Positions 1-6,211 of a stretch of 7,125 bases of DNA are shown here, piece by piece; position 1 is the stretch's first letter, and each line of letters opens with the position of its first letter. The stretch spans positions 4,230 through 11,354 of the forward strand of contig JAJZXZ010000009.1 of assembly GCA_021806185.1 (NCBI GenBank), given 5' to 3'. The stretch comes from Microcaldota archaeon (GTDB taxonomy: Archaea; Micrarchaeota; Micrarchaeia; Micrarchaeales; Micrarchaeaceae). The position numbers were made by a program, and so were the translations under genes. The notes beneath the pieces were generated by a model. The model was not told the origin of the DNA and did no database searches. It worked only from the letters and a program-made list of their open reading frames with translations.

Positions 1-744
1 CTCTATCAGCGCTATAAGCGCCACTTTCTTGTTGACGCCGGCGAGCAGCGCGGTTATGTTGCCCGGGGAGCCTTCGTATACGTCCGGCACCCAGAAGTTG
101 AACGGGAACGCTGCACTCTCTACAGAGAGCGCGCCTATGAAGAGCACCAAGGACATGCCGATTATGAACTTGCCTATAGGTGCGCTTGTCGCACCGACAA
201 GCGAGAGATTGATATCGTATGGAAAGAGCAGTGCCATAGCCAGCGTGAATACGGCCGTGGCTACCGCTCCGAGCACGAAGAGCTTCACAGCCGGCTCTAC
301 ATAGCTCTTGCCGCTCTGCAGTATCATGAAGGCGGAGGCGAGTATGACCATCTCCACCCCAATCAGGACGGCTATGATGGAATATGCGAATGCAACCAGG
401 AACGCGCCGAGTGCAACGAACGAGAGCAGCATGTTGAAGCGTTGCAGCTTGCCGGCGTTGCCGTACGAGAGCACCTCGATGAGCGCAGTCGCAATCGATA
501 TCGCGCCGAATAGTAGGGTGCCGAAGCCGTTCGCCTGCAATATGCTCAGGAAGCGGAAGCTGGCGCCAATGCCTGAAAGGTATAAAGATGCCGACCCCGA
601 GATAAGGAGCAATGCCGTGGTAACGATGAACGCAAGTTTCCTGTTCCTTGAGTAGACCTGCGCTATTGCCGATACGACCAGAAGCAGGAGCGGTACAGCT
701 ACCAGATATATTGCAGATTCCTGACCGGATGTATATGGCAGCAT
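1..744 (-). CDS. nuoN: NADH-quinone oxidoreductase subunit N, N-terminal part (3' end beyond window)
   Basis: This is the start of the antiporter-like membrane subunit NuoN (ND2 homologue), one of three proton-channel subunits of the complex I membrane arm. ATG at 744..742 opens a frame of 248 codons with no stop up to base 1; the family is usually 450-490 aa, so about half is present. Hydrophobic segments alternate with short loops throughout. The family signature after TM7 is clear: P214-F-N-F-W followed by P220-D-V-Y-E-G-S-P. The TM5 glutamate is E131 (in IGVEMV) and the TM8 lysine is K239 (NKKVA). The TM7 position that is Lys in E. coli (K217), five residues before the PF.FW proline, is E209 here. 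The start lies 7 bases after the nuoM stop with no Shine-Dalgarno sequence, so translation is probably coupled to nuoM. Family assignment is secure; the Lys-to-Glu change was read directly from codon 120..118 (GAG). Confidence 0.95.
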   Translation of the reverse strand, partial: MLPYTSGQESAIYLVAVPLLLLVVSAIAQVYSRNRKLAFIVTTALLLISGSASLYLSGIGASFRFLSILQANGFGTLLFGAISIATALIEVLSYGNAGKLQRFNMLLSFVALGAFLVAFAYSIIAVLIGVEMVILASAFMILQSGKSYVEPAVKLFVLGAVATAVFTLAMALLFPYDINLSLVGATSAPIGKFIIGMSLVLFIGALSVESAAFPFNFWVPDVYEGSPGNITALLAGVNKKVALIALIE

Positions 745-751
745 GTAAGCA

Positions 752-2164
752 CTATGTTAGATTCACTATTCCGAGGAGTATGAACGGGAGTATGCCGAAG
801 AGGAAAAGCGCGGCGAGCAGCACGGCGTACCCAACTCCAGACCAAGCGCCGGTGGTGTCCTCAGCCGCCGTCCTCTCCTTGTTCGCAAAGAACGATCTAT
901 TTATAACGAAGTACATGAAAGCCCCCATGAATATCAGCGAAAACAGGGGTATTATCCCATATGCACCAAACGCGCTGATGGCTCCGAGGAAGATAAGTAC
1001 ATCGGCTATGAATCCGGCCGTAAGCGGCACGCCGGTCATCGCGAATATCCCGGCTAGAAATATCCACGATGTGAGCTTTGCGTTGTGCGATATCCCTTTC
1101 AGGAAGCCTATGTTCCTGCTGTGGAACACATGCTCTATCGCTCCAGCAGCGAGGAACATCATCGCTACGGCGATCCCGTGCGCCAGCATGCCATATATGG
1201 CTCCGGCGTCTCCTATGTTCGTGAGCGTCGCGATAGCGAACACTATTATTGACATCTCGATTATCGTTGTATGAGCGACGATGCGCTTGAGATCCTGCTG
1301 CCGCATCATCAAGAACGCTGCGTAGAAGGCCGAGAATGCGGCAAGCACTGCGATGTAGACTGAATAGGCGTGCGCTATCGGCATCGACGTGAATATTATC
1401 AGCATGCCAAAACCGCCGAATTTCGTAAGCACGCCGGAGAGCACCATGGATCCCTGCGTTGATGCCTCGGTGTGTGCATCAGGCAGCCATGAGTGCAGTG
1501 GAAACAACGGTACGTTGATCATGAATGCGACGAAAAGCAGCAGGAAGATCGCCTCCTGTATGCCCACCGGCATTACGGAATAGGTCGAAGAGAGCGTCGA
1601 TATGCTGAGGGAATGGCCCGGCGCGTAGAAGTATATGAGCAGTATGCCGAAAAGCAGCAGGGCGCTGGCGAATATCTCGTAGATTATGAACTTGTAGGAG
1701 GCGGTGCGCCTGTTTGCTGACCCGAGCACGTTGATCATGAAGAAAGGTGCAATCACCCCTATATCCCAGAAGATGAAGAATATGAAGAAGTTGCCTGAGA
1801 GGAAGAGCCCGAATGCGCCTATCTGGAAGAGCACGAGGAGTATGCTTGCAGTCCTTTCCCTGTCATTGGCTATATTGCCGCTTGATGCCGTCACCAGAAT
1901 CACTATTGACGTCATCAGGAGCAGCACGAGCGATGCAGGGTTTGTCCTTAGGTTTAGCCCGACCGAGAGCGACGGTATATAGCCGTAGTTCTCAGAGATG
2001 TTTGGATTGCCAGAGAGCGCTGCAGCCGCTATCACGGCTATTGCTAGCACAAGCCCAGATGCGGCCGATATCGTTGCGATCCTGGCGCTGTGCTTCTTGT
2101 ATACCGCGAGCAGGGCTAGGAAGAACGCCGGGATGGCAAGCATCAGCAAAAGCAGCGGGATCAT
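752..2164 (-). CDS. nuoM: NADH-quinone oxidoreductase subunit M
   Basis: A 470-aa polytopic membrane protein, the ND4 homologue and middle antiporter-like proton channel of complex I. Diagnostic motifs are FPLHSWLPDAHTEAS (221-235), the TM8 lysine K248 in GVLTKFGGFG, DLKRIVAHTT (291-300) and a conserved histidine H329 in LAHG. Length is slightly below the usual 490-510. Several key residues differ from the usual family pattern: the TM5 Glu (E. coli E144) is D134, the TM7 Lys (K234) is N217, and the TM12 Glu (E407) is D388. An extra acidic residue, E163, sits at the start of TM6 (KFIIYEIF). The His of the usual SHMG motif is Glu (IEMS, E303). The ATG overlaps the nuoL stop as ATGA and there is no good Shine-Dalgarno sequence, so translation is likely coupled to nuoL. 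Mrp- or hydrogenase-type antiporter homologues are excluded by the gene order. Confidence 0.97.
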   Translation of the reverse strand: MIPLLLLMLAIPAFFLALLAVYKKHSARIATISAASGLVLAIAVIAAAALSGNPNISENYGYIPSLSVGLNLRTNPASLVLLLMTSIVILVTASSGNIANDRERTASILLVLFQIGAFGLFLSGNFFIFFIFWDIGVIAPFFMINVLGSANRRTASYKFIIYEIFASALLLFGILLIYFYAPGHSLSISTLSSTYSVMPVGIQEAIFLLLFVAFMINVPLFPLHSWLPDAHTEASTQGSMVLSGVLTKFGGFGMLIIFTSMPIAHAYSVYIAVLAAFSAFYAAFLMMRQQDLKRIVAHTTIIEMSIIVFAIATLTNIGDAGAIYGMLAHGIAVAMMFLAAGAIEHVFHSRNIGFLKGISHNAKLTSWIFLAGIFAMTGVPLTAGFIADVLIFLGAISAFGAYGIIPLFSLIFMGAFMYFVINRSFFANKERTAAEDTTGAWSGVGYAVLLAALFLFGILPFILLGIVNLT

Positions 2165-3942
2165 GGAACCAGTATCAACAATAGCAGGATGATGACAAGG
2201 CCTACAGCCAGCGCGGCCACATATGTATTAATGTTTCCGTTTTCGGCCACCTTGGTGGACGCGCCAAGCCCTACGACGCCTCTCGCACCGATATACAGGA
2301 CACGGTTGAGGTACCGCTCAAACGCCTCGGCCCCGCGTGCTATTCCTATTGTTAACGCGGCAACGCAGCTATATGCGGCATTGACCGGATAAGAGGTGTG
2401 CATGAGCAAACGCGTCCTGCTCCTCTCCGAAAGTATGCTTGTCGTCTTCCTGAACAGTATATACGCCGCGAGTATGCCGAACACAACTACAATGGTCTCT
2501 ATCGATGCGGCCGTGATGTCGACAGCAAAGCTGCCGCTTATGAGAAGGTATGCCGTGAAGGCCAGCACGCCCGCCGCAAGTATCGCTTGGGGCGCCTGCA
2601 TACTTTTCTTTATAGCGGCGAACTTCGCGTTTATCAGGGTCCTTGGAGCTCTCCCCTGGTTGCCCATCGGGACGAAGAGCCACCTGAATATGTACAGAGC
2701 GGTAAGGAAATCGGCTACGGTGAGCACTACATAGACTATCACATTAGACACCGCGGCGCTGTCTATCGCAGCCTTGCCGAAGAACCCGCTGAACGGGAAT
2801 AGCCCTGCAAGCGACAGCGCTCCGATCAGGGCTGAGACGAAAAGCAGCCTGTTCCTGCCGAATGAAGATACCTCGTATATGTTGGTGCTGTCTCCGTTAG
2901 CCTTCATTATGGTGCCAGAGCTCATGAGCAGCAACGCCTTGTAGATCGCCTGCACCACGAAGAAGAGCAGCGCGGCGGGGATGGCGTTGAGCCCTAGCGC
3001 TACGAACATGAGGCCGAGGTCCTCCATAGTCGAGTACGCCAGTATCTTTTTGATGTGGTCAGATGCCAACGCAGTGAGCGCGCCTACCAGCACGGTTATC
3101 GCGCCGATAACCAACATCAGCCAGAGCAGCTTCAGCGCTATGAAAAGGGGGATCAGCAGTATGGCGAGAAAGACGCCGGCCTTCACCATCGTAGAGGAAT
3201 GCAGGAATGCGGAAACTGGCGTCGGCCCCTCCATAGCATCGGAAAGCCACTCGTGGAATGGGAACTGCGCGGACTTTGTGAAGGCACCCACTAGCAAGAG
3301 CACTCCGGCTACTACGATTGTCGCAGGTATTGCCGCTAGCGCGTGCACACCGGATATTATTGCGGCGAAGCTGAACGTATGGAAGCTGCTCCATACCATC
3401 AGCATACCGGCGAGCAGGCATATATCGCCTATTAGTATGGTGGTTATCGCCTTGCGCGCCGCGAGAGGCGGCGCCTCCTTTCTGTACCAGAAGCCTATAA
3501 GCAGATAGCTGGTTATGCCCAGCCCCTCCCACGCTATGAAGAAGGTGAGGAAGCCGCCGCTCATCGCAAGAAGTGTCATCGAGGTGGCGAAGAGGCTCAT
3601 CAGGAAGTAATACCTGCTCTGCTCGCTCGGCACATCCATGTAGCCTATAGAGTAGAGGAATATGAGCGGCGATATGACCGCGATCAGCAGGAGGAGCAGC
3701 TGGTTAACGCTGGTGAAGGAGAGCTCCAGATGGAAAGAGTAGCCGCCTGCTGAAAACCAGGCAATCTGGCTAGGCGCAGGGGCCACATGAATGAGAAGCA
3801 GCACGGTAAGCAGCGCTGAGCCAAGGGCTCCTGCGAAAGCGACGTATTTAGCGTAGCGCTCCGACTTCGGCGATATGCCCATCGCAAGCGCTGCGATCCC
3901 GCCTACGAATAATGGAAGCAGCACCGTTAATGGATACATCAT
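2161..3942 (-). CDS. nuoL: NADH-quinone oxidoreductase subunit L
   Basis: A 593-aa protein, the ND5 homologue and distal antiporter-like subunit of the complex I membrane arm. Length matches the family (about 610). The proton-path residues are largely intact: E139 in AWEGLG (TM5), K223 in FTKSAQFPFHEW (TM7), H248 and K254 in FLHSSTMVKAG (TM8), K335 in IYKALLL (TM11) and K390 in SGFFGK (TM12). The two TM11 histidines of E. coli (H334, H338) are F327 and Q331, and the Asp after the TM12 Lys is Ala. The C-terminal region (about 440-593) carries the polar stretch expected for the long lateral helix plus a final anchoring helix ending in VIILLLLILVP. The start ATG overlaps the nuoK stop (ATGA). 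A second in-frame ATG follows at 3939..3937 and is better spaced from a GAGGGA ribosome-binding site, so the true protein may be one residue shorter. Confidence 0.97.
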   Translation of the reverse strand: MMYPLTVLLPLFVGGIAALAMGISPKSERYAKYVAFAGALGSALLTVLLLIHVAPAPSQIAWFSAGGYSFHLELSFTSVNQLLLLLIAVISPLIFLYSIGYMDVPSEQSRYYFLMSLFATSMTLLAMSGGFLTFFIAWEGLGITSYLLIGFWYRKEAPPLAARKAITTILIGDICLLAGMLMVWSSFHTFSFAAIISGVHALAAIPATIVVAGVLLLVGAFTKSAQFPFHEWLSDAMEGPTPVSAFLHSSTMVKAGVFLAILLIPLFIALKLLWLMLVIGAITVLVGALTALASDHIKKILAYSTMEDLGLMFVALGLNAIPAALLFFVVQAIYKALLLMSSGTIMKANGDSTNIYEVSSFGRNRLLFVSALIGALSLAGLFPFSGFFGKAAIDSAAVSNVIVYVVLTVADFLTALYIFRWLFVPMGNQGRAPRTLINAKFAAIKKSMQAPQAILAAGVLAFTAYLLISGSFAVDITAASIETIVVVFGILAAYILFRKTTSILSERSRTRLLMHTSYPVNAAYSCVAALTIGIARGAEAFERYLNRVLYIGARGVVGLGASTKVAENGNINTYVAALAVGLVIILLLLILVP

Positions 3943-4238
3943 CGATCCCTCAGCCTGTTAAGTTTAGTGACGTCCAGGCTCGCCTTGAACTTGGCGAGGT
4001 ACCTGTAGAACACCACGAGCGCTATCACGTCGACAGCGGCTATCGCCCATATAACGAAAAGCAACGGGAGTATGGCGCCTGCTGATGTGTAGCTATACAG
4101 CGACATCGCGGCGAGCGAGCTTGCTACTATTATTATCTCGATCGAAAGCACTATCACAACGAAGTGCCTCGATGCGAGCACACCGGCTATGCCTATCGAG
4201 AAGAGCGCAAACACCAATAGAAGCAGGTACTCTAGCAT
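3939..4238 (-). CDS. nuoK: NADH-quinone oxidoreductase subunit K
   Basis: A 99-aa, three-helix membrane protein, the ND4L homologue. It lies between the NuoH/J heel and the antiporter-like subunits and carries part of the central proton path. The first essential glutamate is kept as E34 in VLSIEIIIVAS. The second, which is E72 in E. coli NuoK, is D70 here (IAAVDVIALVV), a conservative but unusual change. Length is typical of the family (about 100). The C-terminal tail after about residue 80 is basic and hydrophilic, as expected for a cytoplasmic end. Its ATG shares one base with the nuoJ stop (TAATG), and its own stop overlaps the nuoL start (ATGA), so it is translationally linked on both sides. 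Confidence 0.95.
   Translation of the reverse strand: MLEYLLLLVFALFSIGIAGVLASRHFVVIVLSIEIIIVASSLAAMSLYSYTSAGAILPLLFVIWAIAAVDVIALVVFYRYLAKFKASLDVTKLNRLRDR
3946..3951 (-). promoter_or_regulatory. Probable ribosome-binding site of nuoL
   Basis: GAGGGA on the minus strand, inside the last codons of nuoK. It lies 3 bases before the first ATG of nuoL (3942) and 6 bases before the second ATG (3939). The spacing favours the second ATG, although the overlapping ATGA at the first also suits coupled re-initiation. Confidence 0.45.
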
Positions 4239-4729
4239 TATTTCACCGTCAACTCCTTCAGCAGCGGTATTGCCGCCAGAGCCATCAGGAAGAGCATTAT
4301 CGTTATGGCGTAGAGCGCCATTATCGTGTATTCCGATGTTAGGGACGCGACTATCTGCGTGGTGTAGAACTGGTTTGTCTGGCCAAGGCCGTTCATCGCC
4401 GCTGCCGTGCCGGAAGCGTAGAGCCCGTATGCCATCACGCCGAATATCGCTATCGCTGCGACCGCCAGTGCAGCGTAGTTAGTGTACCTGAAATGCGAGT
4501 AGCTCGCCGCAGCGACGCCTACGAAAAGATAGACGGAGACGCCGCCTATCATTATCAGGAGCTGTATGGCGGCGAGAAGTGGCTGGTTCAGGAACAGGAA
4601 TATGAGAGAGTTCACGAAGAAAACTGCTGAGAGAATGACAGCCACGTGCAGGACGTCCTTCAGTACGAATATGAGCAACGACCCTACGAGTATCAGTGTT
4701 GCCAATACCGCTATGGTAAAGTCTATCAT
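4238..4729 (-). CDS. nuoJ: NADH-quinone oxidoreductase subunit J
   Basis: A 163-aa membrane protein of the ND6 family, identified by its position between nuoI and nuoK and by its helix pattern. The conserved TM3 block, which reads roughly ..vYvGAvmVLfvF in bacteria, appears here as LLIMIGGVSVYLFVGV (residues 57-72). The glycine pair G62-G63 of the pi-bulge region is present, but the otherwise conserved tyrosine (E. coli Y59) is M60. The C-terminal helix (about 138-157) ends in LLKELTVK, like other NuoJ proteins. E. coli NuoJ is 184 aa, so this is a compact version. Fifteen bases separate the start from the nuoI stop, with only a weak GATGGG-like ribosome-binding site. NuoJ sequences are weakly conserved in general, so the call rests partly on context. 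Confidence 0.93.
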   Translation of the reverse strand: MIDFTIAVLATLILVGSLLIFVLKDVLHVAVILSAVFFVNSLIFLFLNQPLLAAIQLLIMIGGVSVYLFVGVAAASYSHFRYTNYAALAVAAIAIFGVMAYGLYASGTAAAMNGLGQTNQFYTTQIVASLTSEYTIMALYAITIMLFLMALAAIPLLKELTVK

Positions 4730-4744
4730 CCCATCACGAGGCGC

Positions 4745-5107
4745 CTACTTCAGGTCTTCAGGCCTCTTTATGAACTCTCTCCTATCGAACCTTTCAACAT
4801 CATAATCCTTAGTCAGCACCAGGCATTCTGTGGGGCATACCTCCTCGCACAGCGCGCAGAACAGGCACCTCTCAAGGTTTATCTCCGGCATCACCTTCCT
4901 TCCGTGGTCCGTGTCCACCTCCACCATGTTTATCGTCTGGTTCGGGCATATCCTAGCGCATGCAGAACAGCTTATGCAGGTTTTCATGTCGAGTTTGTGG
5001 ACGCCTCTGTAGTTGTCGGCTACCGCCTCCCTCTGCTCCGGGTATTCCAACGTAGCTGGTGCCTGCAAGGCCTCTTTCGCGACAGTTGCCAGAGGCTTTA
5101 TTATCAT
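4745..5107 (-). CDS. nuoI: NADH-quinone oxidoreductase subunit I, 2x[4Fe-4S] ferredoxin-like
   Basis: A soluble ferredoxin-like subunit that passes electrons through clusters N6a and N6b toward NuoB and the quinone site. Two complete 8Fe ferredoxin motifs are visible: C44-x2-C47-x2-C50-x3-C54-P and C81-x2-C84-x2-C87-x3-C91-P. A ninth cysteine, C95, follows the second motif. The protein is 120 aa from the chosen ATG at 5107, short against about 160-180 aa in bacteria, because the N-terminal membrane-associated region is brief and there is little C-terminal extension. The frame is open upstream to 5185, but that extension would overlap the end of nuoH by 71 bases and reads as unrelated sequence, so ATG 5107 (7 bases after the nuoH stop) is preferred. 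No Shine-Dalgarno sequence is seen; coupling to nuoH is likely. Confidence 0.95.
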   Translation of the reverse strand: MIIKPLATVAKEALQAPATLEYPEQREAVADNYRGVHKLDMKTCISCSACARICPNQTINMVEVDTDHGRKVMPEINLERCLFCALCEEVCPTECLVLTKDYDVERFDRREFIKRPEDLK

Positions 5108-5114
5108 CGAATCA

Positions 5115-6158
5115 CTAGTGGATAAACAATATGAATGTAAGTAATAAATTAACCACCGCAAGCGGCACCATGTAGAGCCATCCAAGGCGTAGCACTCGAT
5201 CTATGCGCATCCTGACCGTGGTCGCCCTTATGACTATTATGAACAGGGCTATGAGCGTAACTTTTATCATTGTCCATGCGAATGGCGGGATCAGGCTTGG
5301 TCCAAGGAACCCGCCGAAGAACAGCACGGTTATGAGCAATGAGCCTACGAACACCCTTGCATAGTCCAAGAACAGCACGAGCGCATAGTACGGCGCGCTC
5401 ACGTCTGTAAGCCAGCCGGCGATAAGCTCGCTGTCAGCCTCCCTCAGGTCAAAGGGGGGCCTCTCAAGCTCTGCGAGCATCACCACGAAGAATATCACAA
5501 GGCCTATCGGCATCAGCAGGGCGAACCAGTGGCTCTGCTGAGCTGATATTATGCCATAGAAGCTGAAGCTATTGGCTGCCATCGCGACAGCCACTATCAC
5601 CAATAACAGGGGTATCTCGTAGCTTATCAGCATCGCTACAGAGCGCTCTGCCCCTATTGAGGCGAACTTGTTCGCGCTGGACCACCCTGCAGTGAATATA
5701 GCGAGCGGTATGAAGGATATTATCATGAACACTACTATCAGGGCTATGCTGGTGTCTATGCCTACGAACGAGCTTGTCAGCGGGATGAAGAACATCGTCA
5801 TTACGAACGCCGCGGCCATCATTGGTATTGAAATGAGGAACAGGGAGCGGTCGGCATCGTGCGGCACTATGTTCTCCTTGCTTATCAGCTTTATCAGGTC
5901 GGCGAGATTCTGCAGCACCCCATATTTGCCGACGTATGTGGGTCCGTGCCTTGACTGCATCCTTGCTATGTACTTACGCTCTATCCAGCCTATAAGATAT
6001 CCGAATATCGATGCGGTCAGTATAAGGGCTATTGCGAAGACGACCATTGCTATTATGAGGGATAAGGGCCCAAGGTACGGCTGCGGCACGTATCTGGAAA
6101 ATATGCTCTCTATCGTGACGAGATAGCTTTGCACTGCGCCGGAGCTTATCGAGACCAT
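5115..6158 (-). CDS. nuoH: NADH-quinone oxidoreductase subunit H
   Basis: A 347-aa membrane protein, the ND1 homologue that forms much of the quinone-access chamber. Signatures in order: ERKYIARMQSRHGPTYVGKYG (60-80, split here only by its length), LADLIKLISKE (85-95), the loop GWSSANKFASIGAERS (158-173) leading into SYEIP (179-183), then ELERPPFDLREADSELIAGW (230-249) and IRATTVRMRIDRVLRLGW (310-327). These are the family blocks lining the quinone tunnel. Where the family usually has TEYS and AEY, this protein has T251-D-V-S and L264-D-Y. The frame extends up to 6239, but ATG 6158 is chosen because AAGGAGG lies 9 bases before it, the preceding residues are polar and unlike the family, and the longer form would run into the divergent gene. 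It is the first gene of the operon; nuoA-D do not precede it. Confidence 0.97.
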   Translation of the reverse strand: MVSISSGAVQSYLVTIESIFSRYVPQPYLGPLSLIIAMVVFAIALILTASIFGYLIGWIERKYIARMQSRHGPTYVGKYGVLQNLADLIKLISKENIVPHDADRSLFLISIPMMAAAFVMTMFFIPLTSSFVGIDTSIALIVVFMIISFIPLAIFTAGWSSANKFASIGAERSVAMLISYEIPLLLVIVAVAMAANSFSFYGIISAQQSHWFALLMPIGLVIFFVVMLAELERPPFDLREADSELIAGWLTDVSAPYYALVLFLDYARVFVGSLLITVLFFGGFLGPSLIPPFAWTMIKVTLIALFIIVIRATTVRMRIDRVLRLGWLYMVPLAVVNLLLTFILFIH

Positions 6159-6167
6159 CTGACCTAA

Positions 6168-6174
6168 CCTCCTT
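6168..6174 (-). promoter_or_regulatory. Strong Shine-Dalgarno sequence of nuoH
   Basis: AAGGAGG on the minus strand, 9 bases before the nuoH ATG at 6158. It is the only near-perfect anti-16S match at a gene start in the window and decides the nuoH start. It also implies that the operon mRNA has a leader of at least 15-20 bases. Confidence 0.85.
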
Positions 6175-6185
6175 CTACTAGAACG

Positions 6186-6193
6186 CTTATATT
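6186..6193 (+). promoter_or_regulatory. Putative TATA box of the small divergent gene
   Basis: CTTATATT lies 19-26 bases before the ATG at 6212. In archaea a TATA box sits about 25 bases before the transcript start, so the transcript would begin at or very near the ATG, giving a leaderless or nearly leaderless mRNA. The same bases read as GAATATAAG on the minus strand, but a start 25 bases from there would fall downstream of the nuoH Shine-Dalgarno sequence. NuoH is therefore more likely served by another element, for example CAAATAATCC around 6214-6223, inside the divergent gene. If the organism were bacterial, TATATT could be a -10 box, but no convincing -35 is seen. Confidence 0.4.
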
Positions 6194-6211
6194 CGTTTGG
6201 TGCGCTATCAG

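Noticed and set aside
29..1274. Plus-strand open frames at 29-304, 308-655 and 648-1274
   Set aside because: They are antisense shadows of nuoN and nuoM; the minus strand gives clear family motifs over the whole stretch.
2981..3508. Plus-strand 175-codon open frame inside nuoL
   Set aside because: Antisense to conserved nuoL blocks with no recognisable protein features.
752..3942. Mrp-type Na+/H+ antiporter or membrane-bound hydrogenase operon instead of complex I
   Set aside because: The H-I-J-K-L-M-N order with a two-cluster NuoI, and PDVYEG in the N subunit, identify complex I.
5108..5185. Longer NuoI starting at ATG 5185
   Set aside because: The extra 26 residues overlap the nuoH coding end in another frame and do not resemble a NuoI N-terminus.
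5668..6126. Plus-strand 152-codon open frame inside nuoH
   Set aside because: Antisense to the conserved quinone-chamber region of nuoH.
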